Positions 1 through 9,038 of a stretch of 9,038 nt of DNA are shown piece after piece. The notes under the pieces were generated by a model. It did no database searches. It was not told where the DNA came from and saw only the letters and a program-made list of their open reading frames with translations. This stretch comes from JAMLIN01 sp041676645 (GTDB taxonomy: Bacteria > Pseudomonadota > Gammaproteobacteria > Burkholderiales > Burkholderiaceae_E). The translations under genes and the position numbers were made by a program. The DNA lies in contig JBAYRO010000114.1 of NCBI GenBank assembly GCA_041676645.1, positions 1 to 9,038 on the forward strand. Reading direction: 5' to 3'. Within the stretch, counting starts at the first letter, position 1, and every line of letters starts with the position of its first letter.

Positions 1-2
1 AT

Positions 3-1364
3 CGCGCCGACGGGCCGACCCGAGCGGCGATCCGCCGGCGTCGCCTGGCGTCGATGATCGAGCATGGGCGCTCGGCTTCGGCCTTCTACCGGGATCACTA
101 CCGATGCGTGACACCCGGGAGCATGGACATCACCGCGTATCCGCCGGTTACGCGCAAGATGCTGATGGCGCGCTTCGACGATTGGGTTACCGATCCGGAG
201 CTGAAGAAGGCCGAGCTGCTGCGCTTCGTCGCCGATCCGGCTCGCATCGCCGAACCCTACCTGGGCAGGTACACGGTCTGGACGAGTTCGGGCACTACCG
301 GTGTGCCCGGCGTCTATGTCCAGGATCCGGATGCGCTCGCGATCTACTCGGCGCTCATGACCAGCCGATTCGAATTCGGTGGGGAGCCCGGCGCGGGGCC
401 GGGGCGGCTTGCCTTCCTGGCGGCGGTCGATGGGCATTTCGCCGGGATCGTGTCCTGGGAACGGCAGCGCCGGCTCTATCCGGCGATCGCCCTGGCTTCC
501 CGGGCATTCTCGATCCTGCAACCGCTGCCCGATCTCGTCGCCCAGCTCAACGACTGGCGTCCGGACTTCATTTCCTCGTACCCGACGATGCTGTCCCTGC
601 TTGCCGCCGAACGCCGGGCGGGTCGGCTCGATATTTCGCCGCGCGGCCTGTGGTGTGGCGGCGAAGGCCTGTCACACAGTGATCGTGAGGATATCGAGGG
701 CGCCTTCGGCTGCGGAGTCATGGAGGATTACGGCGCTTCCGAATGCATGAACATGGCCTTCGGCTGCAGCCAGGGCCGCCTGCACCTCAACGACGACTGG
801 GTCGTGCTCGAGCCGGTCGACGAGCATTTCAGACCGGTACCCGTGGGCGAGCCTTCGGCAACGGTGCTGGTGACGAACCTGGCCAACCGGGTACAGCCGC
901 TGATCCGCTACGATCTGGGCGACAGCGTGAGCTTCGATCCGACGACATGCCCCTGCGGCTGCGATCGACCGAGCTTGCGGGTGGAGGGGCGGGGCGACGA
1001 TGTGCTCATGCTGGCATCGGCGCAGTCCCGGCGCGACCCCGATGCGGAAGACGGACCGGGCGACAGCGTCGTGCGGATCCTGCCGCTGGCTGTCGAGACC
1101 GTCATCGAGGAGGAGGCCGGCATCCATCGCTTCCAGCTGACGCAGACCGGGGCGAGCAACCTGTGCCTGCGGCTCGAGGCGGAGAGCGGGGAAGATGGCG
1201 CCGCGGCGTTTCACCGTGTCAGGGCGGTCCTCTCCCGCTTCCTTCTTCAGCAGGGCGCGGCGCCGGTACGGATCGAACTCGACCCCGTTCCTCCGGAATG
1301 CAATCCGGTCAGCGGGAAGCTGCGGCGTACCCGTGTGCTTCCCGACGTGCATCGCCGACCCTGA
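3..1364 (+). CDS. PaaK-like adenylate-forming enzyme (phenylacetate-CoA ligase family), 5' partial
   Basis: Member of the ANL adenylating superfamily, in the phenylacetate-CoA ligase/coenzyme F390 synthetase group. Such enzymes activate a carboxylic acid with ATP and usually pass it to CoA; the substrate here cannot be read. Numbering from the first ATG in view (base 54, giving 436 residues): the phosphate-binding loop TSSGTTGVPG is at 77-86, YGASE at 226-230, RYDLGD at 285-290, a Cys-rich CPCGCD at 299-304, GRGDD at 312-316 and SGKLRR at 420-425, so the catalytic core and C-terminal lid are complete. The frame stays open from the ATG back to base 3, and the residues there (RRRRLAS before MIEHGRSASAFYRDHY) continue the usual N-terminal helix of this family. 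The true start therefore probably lies left of the window. An acidic loop at about 321-337 looks like an insertion. The gene ends in TGA, 10 bases from the end of acnA. Family call is strong; a true phenylacetate role is unproven, since no other paa operon gene lies beside it. Confidence 0.85.
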   Translation, partial: RADGPTRAAIRRRRLASMIEHGRSASAFYRDHYRCVTPGSMDITAYPPVTRKMLMARFDDWVTDPELKKAELLRFVADPARIAEPYLGRYTVWTSSGTTGVPGVYVQDPDALAIYSALMTSRFEFGGEPGAGPGRLAFLAAVDGHFAGIVSWERQRRLYPAIALASRAFSILQPLPDLVAQLNDWRPDFISSYPTMLSLLAAERRAGRLDISPRGLWCGGEGLSHSDREDIEGAFGCGVMEDYGASECMNMAFGCSQGRLHLNDDWVVLEPVDEHFRPVPVGEPSATVLVTNLANRVQPLIRYDLGDSVSFDPTTCPCGCDRPSLRVEGRGDDVLMLASAQSRRDPDAEDGPGDSVVRILPLAVETVIEEEAGIHRFQLTQTGASNLCLRLEAESGEDGAAAFHRVRAVLSRFLLQQGAAPVRIELDPVPPECNPVSGKLRRTRVLPDVHRRP

Positions 1365-1374
1365 GCAAGCGATA

Positions 1375-4200
<2,826 letters not shown>

Positions 4201-4208
4201 GGCGGGAT

Positions 4209-4214
4209 TCCTCC
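4209..4214 (-). promoter_or_regulatory. Shine-Dalgarno of acnA (GGAGGA)
   Basis: Read on the minus strand, GGAGGA lies 8 bases before the ATG at 4200. It is close to the anti-SD complement and settles the aconitase start against the much longer open frame upstream. Confidence 0.85.
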
Positions 4215-4241
4215 GTGGCAGGCGAGGGGAGCCTTCGCTCC

Positions 4242-4247
4242 ATTGTA
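4242..4247 (-). promoter_or_regulatory. Candidate -10 box of the acnA promoter (TACAAT)
   Basis: On the minus strand TACAAT differs from the sigma-70 consensus TATAAT at one base and would start a leader of roughly 35 bases carrying the acnA Shine-Dalgarno. I see no good -35 hexamer at 16-18 bases spacing, so an activator or another sigma factor may be needed. A small dyad, GGAT-CGA-ATCC (4248-4258), abuts it and could be an operator, but it is short enough to be chance. Confidence 0.35.
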
Positions 4248-4295
4248 GGATCGAATCCGGGTCGGTCGGGGCATTGGGTTCTGCCCGGTGGTCTC

Positions 4296-4306
4296 GAGGC
4301 GCAGTG
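4296..4306 (+). promoter_or_regulatory. GAGG plus GTG: alternative start of the patatin gene
   Basis: GAGG at 4296-4299 is followed after 4 bases by an in-frame GTG at 4304-4306. It lies 22 bases from the ATG at 4322, too far to serve it. Either translation starts at GTG, or the ATG is used on a leaderless or SD-poor message. The sequence alone does not decide. Confidence 0.35.
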
Positions 4307-4321
4307 GTAGCATCTCGCACC

Positions 4322-5311
4322 ATGAATGCCAATTCGTCGCCCGTCGTCAATCTTGCGCTGCAAGGTGGGGGCTCGCACGGCGCCTTCACCTGGGGCGTGC
4401 TCGATCGCCTCCTCGAGGATGGTCGTCTCGATTTCGAGGGACTGTCGGGCGCCAGCGCCGGAGCGGTCAATGCGGCGCTGTTCGCGCACGGCTGGCTCGA
4501 GGACGGTCGCGACGGCGCCCGCGAGGCGCTCTCGCGCTTCTGGCGTGCCGTGGGTGGAGCCTCGGGCATCTTCGGCAGCGCGCCCCCCGGTCCTTGGGTG
4601 GCCTTCTTTACCCGGACGCTGTCACCCTACCAGTTCAATCCAGCCAACCTGAATCCACTGCGCTCGCTGCTGGCGAGCCAGATCGACTTCGAGCGGCTGC
4701 GCGCATCGACCGGCCTGCGCCTGTTCATCTCGGCCACCAATGTGCGAACCAACCATGCCCGCGTGTTTCACGGCAAGGAGATCAGTGTCGACGTGGTGAT
4801 GGCGTCGGCCTGCCTGCCGATGGTGTTCCACGCGGTCGAGATCGACGGCGAAGCGTACTGGGACGGCGGCTACCTCGCGGATCCGCCGCTGTACCCGTTC
4901 TTCTACGAATGTTCCACCCCCGACCTGCTCGTCGTCATGGTGAATCCGCTCGAGCGCGAGGCGACGCCGAACCAGCCCGGGGACATCCTCGACCGGATCA
5001 ACGAACTGTCCTTCAATGCTTCACTGATCGCCGAAATGCGGGCTATCGCATTCGTGCACAAGCTGCTCGGGGAAGGCTGGCTGAAGACGCCGTACGAAGC
5101 GAGGCTGCGCAATGTCCTCGTGCACCTGGTCCGCGCCGACGGGGCGTTGACAGGCCTGGGGACGGACAGCAAGTACCAGACTTCGATGCCCTTCCTGCTC
5201 GACCTGCACGAGCGCGGCCGCGCGGCCGCCGACGCATGGCTGGCCACCAGCCTGCGCGATGTCGGCAAGCGCTCGTCGGTCGATATTCGCCGGACCTTCC
5301 TCGAAGGCTGA
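4322..5311 (+). CDS. Patatin-like phospholipase family protein (329 aa)
   Basis: Predicted Ser-Asp dyad lipid acyl hydrolase. The patatin features are in order: oxyanion-hole loop GGGSHG at 15-20, nucleophile elbow GASAG at 43-47 (Ser45) and DGG at 181-183 (Asp181 as catalytic base). The C-terminal third (STPDLLVVMVNPLE, then INELSFNASLIAEMRAIAFV) resembles the patatin phospholipase extension once called DUF3734. There is no signal peptide or membrane segment, so it should be cytosolic; the lipid substrate is unknown. The ATG at 4322 begins 14 residues before the glycine loop, as expected, but has no Shine-Dalgarno at proper spacing. An in-frame GTG at 4304 has GAGG (4296-4299) 4 bases upstream and would add six residues, so the start is uncertain. 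The gene diverges from acnA and converges on the crotonase gene. Confidence 0.92.
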   Translation: MNANSSPVVNLALQGGGSHGAFTWGVLDRLLEDGRLDFEGLSGASAGAVNAALFAHGWLEDGRDGAREALSRFWRAVGGASGIFGSAPPGPWVAFFTRTLSPYQFNPANLNPLRSLLASQIDFERLRASTGLRLFISATNVRTNHARVFHGKEISVDVVMASACLPMVFHAVEIDGEAYWDGGYLADPPLYPFFYECSTPDLLVVMVNPLEREATPNQPGDILDRINELSFNASLIAEMRAIAFVHKLLGEGWLKTPYEARLRNVLVHLVRADGALTGLGTDSKYQTSMPFLLDLHERGRAAADAWLATSLRDVGKRSSVDIRRTFLEG

Positions 5312-5322
5312 AACCGGGGGCT

Positions 5323-6105
5323 TCAGCGTCCCTTGAAATCGGGCTGGCGCTTCTGCAGGAAGGCCTGCACTCCTTCGCGGAAATCCTCGGTCTTGCTGGC
5401 GATGTCCTGCGAGTCGGCCTCGAGTTCGAGTTGTGCAGCCAGGGGGTTGTCGCCACTCGCATTGAGCGCCGCCTTGATGAGCGCATAGGCCCTGGTCGGC
5501 ATCCTGGCGAGCCTTGCGGCCAGCGCCTGCGCCTCGGGGACGAGTTGTTCGTCGGGGTAGACCTTCCAGACCATGCCCATCTGGCGCGCATCCTCGGCCG
5601 GGATCTTGTCGGCCAGCAGGGCGAGCGCCCGGGCGCGGGCGTCGCCCACCAGGCGGGGCAGGAACCAGGTGCTGCCCGCATCCGGCACCAGGCCGATCTT
5701 CGAGAAGGCCTGCAGGAAGCTCGCCGACTGCCCCGCGATGATGATGTCGCCGGCCAGCGCGATGCTCATGCCGGCGCCGGCGGCCACGCCGTTGACGGCG
5801 GTGATCACCGGCTTGGGCATGGAGCGCATGCCGACGATGGCGGGGTGATAGAGGGTTCGCAGCAACTGCCCCGAGCTCATCTTGCGTTCCGGCGATCCCG
5901 ACGAATTCAGGTCGGCTCCGGCACAGAAGCCGCGACCCGCGCCCGTCACGAGCACTGCACGGATGGTTTCGTCGCTGCCGGCGCGCTGGATCGCCTCGCC
6001 GTAGGCGGTGATCAGCTCGGGGCTGATCGCATTGAGGACGTCGGGGCGGTTCAGGGTGATGCGGGCGACGCCGTCGACGACTTCGTAAAGGATGGGTTCA
6101 CTCAT
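5323..6105 (-). CDS. PaaG-like enoyl-CoA hydratase/isomerase (260 aa)
   Basis: Crotonase-fold enzyme closest in pattern to PaaG, the 1,2-epoxyphenylacetyl-CoA isomerase of phenylacetate breakdown, which also acts as a Delta3,Delta2-enoyl-CoA isomerase. Visible marks: TLNRP at 17-21, the oxyanion-hole segments GRGFCAGADL at 57-66 and NGVAAGAG at 105-112, and AFSKIGLVPDAGSTW at 133-147. Aligned with classical hydratases, the two catalytic glutamates are replaced (Ser114 and Phe134), while Asp142 in the VPDAG segment matches the aspartate described as catalytic in PaaG. This argues for isomerase rather than hydratase chemistry. Length is that of PaaG. The start at 6105 has GGAG (6112-6115) 6 bases upstream. 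It lies 46 bases downstream of the bioD-like remnant in the same direction and may be read from that gene's promoter. No paaABCDE genes are nearby, so the substrate could be another unsaturated acyl-CoA; I give no symbol for that reason. Confidence 0.9.
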   Translation of the reverse strand: MSEPILYEVVDGVARITLNRPDVLNAISPELITAYGEAIQRAGSDETIRAVLVTGAGRGFCAGADLNSSGSPERKMSSGQLLRTLYHPAIVGMRSMPKPVITAVNGVAAGAGMSIALAGDIIIAGQSASFLQAFSKIGLVPDAGSTWFLPRLVGDARARALALLADKIPAEDARQMGMVWKVYPDEQLVPEAQALAARLARMPTRAYALIKAALNASGDNPLAAQLELEADSQDIASKTEDFREGVQAFLQKRQPDFKGR

Positions 6106-6151
6106 GCGGGTCTCCAGGACGCGTTTCGGGATAAGGCGGCCGGGGCCGGAT

Positions 6152-7024
6152 CTAGTTCTCGGCCGACCATGCGTCCCGCCCCGTATCGGAATCGGGGACG
6201 CGCCACGAGGATTGTAGCCGGGCGGTGCGCGCCCCGGCGCCGGGCGACAGTGCAGCCTGCAATAACGCTACCAGGCGAGCTCCGTCCAGCGCCCCGCCGG
6301 CCAGCGCCGCGATATCGGCCTCCACCTCCGGCTGCGCATCGGCGCGCCGGCGCAGCAGCCCGAGGCAGGGTGCGCCGGCCAGGGCCTGCTGCATGCGCGC
6401 GATCATGCGCGTCGATGGCTCGATGTCGACCGGCGTGGCCACCTAGGCGACCACGCGCAGGCGCGCCGCGAGCGCATGCGCGGCCGCGTCCCGGGCGCGG
6501 GTCTCGCCGTCGGGCCCCGGCTGCAGTGCCAGGATCAGGGGCAGGCGCAGACGGGCGGCCAGGTGCTGCACGGTCATGTCGGGCCCGATGGGCGTGGCAA
6601 GACCGCCGGCGCCCTGCACGATCACGATGTCGGTCCAGGTCGACAGGACCTGCAGTGTGTCCATCACGACCTCGGGATCCACGGTGACCCCGGCCAGGCG
6701 AGCGGCTTCCGCCGGGGTGTTCGCCATCGGCAAACGGTAGGGGCACAATGCGGATATCGGCCAGGTGACGGTGCCGGCCTGCGCCAGCCGCCGCAGTTGC
6801 GGGCTGGCCCGGCCCTCCCGGCCCAGTTCGCCGCCCGGGGCCAGCGGTGTCATGGCGGCGACGTCGAGCCGCTGCGCGCGCAGCGCGTGGATGAGCGCGA
6901 GGCTGACGAGGTGCTCGCCATCGTCCGGGTGCAGCCCGCTGACGAAGCAGGCGCTGGGCGCTGGTGATGGAACGGTCATCCGCGGGCGTGGATCGGATGA
7001 GGAGGAGGATGATGTCAAGGACAT
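6152..7024 (-). pseudogene. Degenerate bioD-like gene (dethiobiotin synthetase family) with in-frame amber codon
   Basis: BioD makes dethiobiotin from 7,8-diaminopelargonate, CO2 and ATP in biotin synthesis. The order of motifs here is BioD-like: FVSGLHPDDGEHLVS in place of the P-loop, AAMTPLAPG in place of the MKPV segment, VQGAGGLATP in place of EGAGG, then LPLILAL. The frame is cut by TAG at 6443-6445, and in the same frame the next codons read VATPVD and later APCLG, matching the BioD tail. The TAG replaces the tryptophan of the (G)WVAN motif. Numbering from the upstream ATG at 7039, the P-loop Lys and Thr are Glu42 and His43, the second active-site Lys is Thr64, and the motif Glu is Gln142. 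I chose the start at 7024 because AAGGTGG lies 5 bases upstream; the ATG at 6979 would drop a serine-rich N-terminus and fits typical BioD length better. A GTG directly after the amber could restart a 96-residue fragment ending at TAG 6152. A repurposed truncated protein is the alternative. Confidence 0.75.
6443..6445 (-). other. In-frame amber (TAG) at the conserved Trp of the BioD WVAN motif
   Basis: Minus-strand reading is GTG GTC GCC TAG GTG GCC ACG (V V A stop V A T). BioD proteins carry tryptophan at this point, so a single TGG-to-TAG change explains the stop. No frame shift is present: the frame continues BioD-like on both sides. Confidence 0.7.
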
Positions 7025-7055
7025 GACTTCCACCTTCATTCACGGGCGCGAGCCT

Positions 7056-7067
7056 GATGGCGCCATC
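7056..7067. repeat. Perfect palindrome GATGGCGCCATC
   Basis: The 12 bases equal their own reverse complement, and symmetry stops at both ends. Its position between divergent genes suits an operator for a dimeric regulator, but in GC-rich DNA a palindrome centred on GGCGCC may be chance. Confidence 0.3.
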
Positions 7068-7164
7068 CTGTCGCGGATCCCTCGGGCCGTCTTGCGCCAA
7101 CCGGCTAAGCGTGGCGGCGAACAGGGTCGAGCCACGAGCCCGTCGCGGCGCCCAGCCAATTCCC

Positions 7165-7197
7165 GCAAGCCAGGCGCCATAGCGCTTGGTAGCTTGC
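7165..7197 (+). promoter_or_regulatory. Bulged stem-loop in the atuA upstream region
   Basis: Inner stem: 7170-7177 pairs with 7182-7189 (8 pairs, one G-U) around a CATA loop. Outer stem: 7165-7169 pairs with 7193-7197 (5 pairs), separated from the inner stem by a 3-base bulge at 7190-7192. The hairpin ends 55 bases before the atuA start. No T-run follows on either strand, so it is not a standard intrinsic terminator. It may be a leader RNA structure or a protein-binding dyad. Confidence 0.45.
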
Positions 7198-7241
7198 TCG
7201 CATCGTCGTCGGGCACCGTGCGACCGGGCCCGGCAGGTTCT

Positions 7242-7247
7242 GGGAGA
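7242..7247 (+). promoter_or_regulatory. Shine-Dalgarno of atuA (GGGAGA)
   Basis: GGGAGA sits 5 bases before the ATG at 7253 and fixes the start of the AtuA-family gene. Confidence 0.8.
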
Positions 7248-7252
7248 ATCCA

Positions 7253-9038
7253 ATGGCATCACAACGCAATCTCATCCGCATCGGCGGCGCATCGGGATTC
7301 TGGGGCGACAGCATGGTGGGCGCCCCCCAGCTCGTGAACTCCGGCCTGATCGACTACCTCGTGTTCGATTACCTGGCCGAAACCACGATGGCCATCCTGG
7401 CGGCGGCTCGGTCGCGCAAGCCCGAGCACGGCTACGCCACCGATTTCGTCGACATCGCGATGAAGAGTGTGCTGCCCGAGGTCATGAAGCGCGGCATCAA
7501 GGTCGTGGCCAATGCCGGCGGCATCAATCCGCAAGGCTGCGCTACTGCGCTGCAGGCCATGGCCGATGGACTGGGCCTGAGCCCGAGGATCGCCATCGTC
7601 GAGGGCGACGATGTCAGCGCGCTGATGCCCTCCTTGCGCGAGGCCGGGGCGGTCGACATGTTCAGCGGCGAGCCGCTGCCCGAGAAGGTCCTGTCGGCCA
7701 ACGCCTACCTCGGCGCCTTGCCCGTGGCGAAGGCGCTGGCCGAGGGCGCCGACATCGTGATCACCGGTCGTGGCGTGGACAGTGCGGTAACGCTGGGTGT
7801 GCTGATCCACGAGTTCGGCTGGGCGCCGGACGAATACGACAGGCTCGCCGGGGGCGCCCTGGCGGGGCATATCGCCGAATGCGGCTGCCAGGCCACCGGG
7901 GGCCTGTTCACCGACTGGGAGTCGGTTCCGGACTGGCCGAACATCGGCTATCCGATCCTGGAGTGCCATCCCGATGGCAGTTTCGACGTCACCAAGGCGC
8001 CCGGGACCGGCGGGGCCATCCTTCGCGCCGCGGTGGCCGAGCAGCTGCTCTACGAGATCGGCGATCCCGGGGCCTATCTGCTGCCCGACGTCACTTGCGA
8101 CTTCCGGCAGGTGCGCATCGAACAGCTCGATGGCGGGCGTGTTCGCGTCAGCGGAGCCATCGGCCATGCACCGAGCACCCAGTACAAGGTGTCGGCCACG
8201 ATGATGGATGGCTATCGATCCGCCGGAAACCTGGTCATCATCGGCATCGATGCGGCAGCCAAGGCGCAGCGTACCGGCGAGTCGATCATCGAGCGCAGTC
8301 GTGCCCTGTTGCGCCAGCTCGGGATGGAGGATTTCCGCAGCGCGGCCGTCGATCTGCTCGGCGCAGAAACGCTGTATGGTCCGCACAGCCGTGCCGGCGA
8401 AGCGCGAGAGGTCATGGTGCGCGTGACCGTCAACCATGCGACGCGGCAGGCACTGGAGGTGTTCGCGCGCGAGATCGCGCCGGCCGGAACCTCGTGGTCG
8501 CCGGGCACGACCGGGCCCGGGCTCAGCCGGCCCCGCGCTTCACCGCATATCAAGCCCTTCGCATTCCTGCTGGACAAGTCGCGCGTGAACGTGAGCGTAC
8601 GGATCGGCGAGCAAGAGTGGCCGGTGCAGGTACCGGCCGGCCGGGCGCCGGAGCCGGCGTCCGCGGTACCCGGGCCCGAGTCCTGGCGGGAGGAGGCGGG
8701 CGAGTCGCAGGTCGAGGTGCCACTGGTCAAGCTTGCCTGGGCGCGCAGCGGCGACAAGGGCAATCTGTCCAACATCGGCCTGATCGCGCGCCGACCCGAG
8801 TGGCTGCCGCTCCTGTGGGAACGGGTGACGCCCGAAGTGGTCGGGGCCTATTTCGCGCATCTGGTCCATGGTCGTGTCGATCGCTACCACTTGCCCGGAA
8901 TCCATGCGATGAACCTCGTGATGCACGATGCGCTGGATGGTGGCGGCGCGGCCTCGACCCGCATGGATCCCCTGGGCAAGGGTATGGGACAGATGCTTCT
9001 CGACCTGCCGGTGCGGGTGCCGGCGTCGCTGGCGGCAA
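7253..9038 (+). CDS. atuA: AtuA-family protein (acyclic terpene utilization, formerly DUF1446), 3' end cut by window
   Basis: The frame is open from ATG 7253 to the window end, giving 595 codons. The N-terminal AtuA domain spans about 6-455, with family-typical segments GGASGFWGDS at 11-20, ETTMAIL at 43-49, NAGGINPQGC at 87-96, TGRGVDSA at 171-178 and the Cys-containing GHIAECGCQATGG at 205-217. A Pro/Glu/Gly-rich linker (about 461-488) leads to a second domain (about 489-590) carrying ARSGDKGNLSNIG at 497-509 and LPGIHAMNLVMHDAL at 547-561, the AtuA-like ferredoxin-fold domain. This two-domain form is usually near 600 residues, so only a few codons should be missing. In Pseudomonas, atuA opens the atu cluster for citronellol/geraniol breakdown, but its chemistry is not established and relatives occur in other branched-acid clusters. 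Downstream acyl-CoA dehydrogenase, carboxylase or enoyl-CoA hydratase genes would be expected beyond the window. The symbol names the family, not a proven terpene role. Confidence 0.93.
   Translation, partial: MASQRNLIRIGGASGFWGDSMVGAPQLVNSGLIDYLVFDYLAETTMAILAAARSRKPEHGYATDFVDIAMKSVLPEVMKRGIKVVANAGGINPQGCATALQAMADGLGLSPRIAIVEGDDVSALMPSLREAGAVDMFSGEPLPEKVLSANAYLGALPVAKALAEGADIVITGRGVDSAVTLGVLIHEFGWAPDEYDRLAGGALAGHIAECGCQATGGLFTDWESVPDWPNIGYPILECHPDGSFDVTKAPGTGGAILRAAVAEQLLYEIGDPGAYLLPDVTCDFRQVRIEQLDGGRVRVSGAIGHAPSTQYKVSATMMDGYRSAGNLVIIGIDAAAKAQRTGESIIERSRALLRQLGMEDFRSAAVDLLGAETLYGPHSRAGEAREVMVRVTVNHATRQALEVFAREIAPAGTSWSPGTTGPGLSRPRASPHIKPFAFLLDKSRVNVSVRIGEQEWPVQVPAGRAPEPASAVPGPESWREEAGESQVEVPLVKLAWARSGDKGNLSNIGLIARRPEWLPLLWERVTPEVVGAYFAHLVHGRVDRYHLPGIHAMNLVMHDALDGGGAASTRMDPLGKGMGQMLLDLPVRVPASLAA

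Larger units (their letters stand above)
7025..7252. promoter_or_regulatory. Divergent intergenic region between the bioD-like gene and atuA
   Basis: This 228-base stretch must carry the promoters of both divergent genes. It holds a perfect 12-base palindrome (7056-7067) and a strong bulged hairpin (7165-7197), annotated separately. I do not see a convincing sigma-70 -35/-10 pair for either direction, nor a small gene. Confidence 0.5.

Noticed and set aside
4201..4569. N-terminal extension of AcnA by 123 residues
   Set aside because: The stretch is Ser/Pro/Arg-rich, is antisense to the patatin start, and the aconitase homology and Shine-Dalgarno both point to 4200.
6443..6445. Amber codon read as pyrrolysine or by programmed readthrough
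   Set aside because: There is no visible recoding element, and the active-site losses elsewhere in the gene favour decay. I cannot exclude readthrough without data on the genome's tRNAs.
4288..6687. 799-codon + strand frame crossing the patatin, crotonase and bioD-like loci
   Set aside because: It overlaps three genes identified by motif in other frames, and its translation is Arg/Pro/Gly-rich without family motifs.
6985..7015. GAG/GAT trinucleotide run as a regulatory repeat
   Set aside because: It is short and imperfect and simply encodes the serine run of the possible bioD-like N-terminus.
6102..7262. 386-codon minus-strand frame overlapping the bioD-like gene in another frame
   Set aside because: It is longer than the bioD-like frame but its translation is Arg/Ala/Gly low complexity with no motifs, whereas the BioD order of motifs lies in the other frame.
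7259..8437. 392-codon minus-strand frame opposite atuA
   Set aside because: Antisense shadow; the + strand frame here has unmistakable AtuA motifs along its length.

Overview
This is a GC-rich window with the codon use and gene content of a free-living heterotrophic Pseudomonadota, most likely a gammaproteobacterium. That placement is an inference from protein style (AcnA-type aconitase, PaaG-like crotonase, BioD remnant, AtuA); nothing in the window fixes a genus. I see no tRNA, rRNA, insertion sequence, phage gene or CRISPR array. The DNA is almost wholly coding, and this looks like a chromosomal metabolic region rather than a mobile island.

Layout, left to right: (1) a PaaK-like adenylate-forming enzyme on +, whose 5' end is cut by the window edge; (2) aconitate hydratase acnA on -, ending 10 bases from gene 1; (3) a patatin-like lipid hydrolase on +, divergent from acnA across a 121-base spacer; (4) a PaaG-like enoyl-CoA isomerase/hydratase-family protein on -, ending 11 bases from gene 3; (5) a broken or decayed bioD-like gene on -, 46 bases upstream of gene 4 and reading the same way; (6) an AtuA-family protein (formerly DUF1446) on +, divergent from gene 5 across about 230 bases and running off the right edge.

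Several genes point to acyl-CoA and lipid breakdown feeding the TCA cycle: a CoA ligase-like enzyme, a crotonase, a lipid acyl hydrolase, an AtuA protein of the kind found in acyclic-terpene and branched-chain acid catabolism clusters, and aconitase. They are not one operon; transcription changes direction four times. A shared pathway is therefore a suggestion only.

The strongest unusual signal is the bioD-like gene. An in-frame amber codon sits exactly where BioD proteins carry the tryptophan of their GWVAN-type motif. Independently, the P-loop lysine and threonine, the second active-site lysine and the glutamate of the EGAGG motif are all replaced. The fold signature is kept but the known catalytic chemistry is gone, so this is a pseudogene or a repurposed paralogue. 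Secondary points are a 45-residue tail on aconitase ending in an ESFPASDPP-type motif, and a strong bulged hairpin in the leader region of atuA. I did not find convincing evidence of a wholly new multi-gene system.
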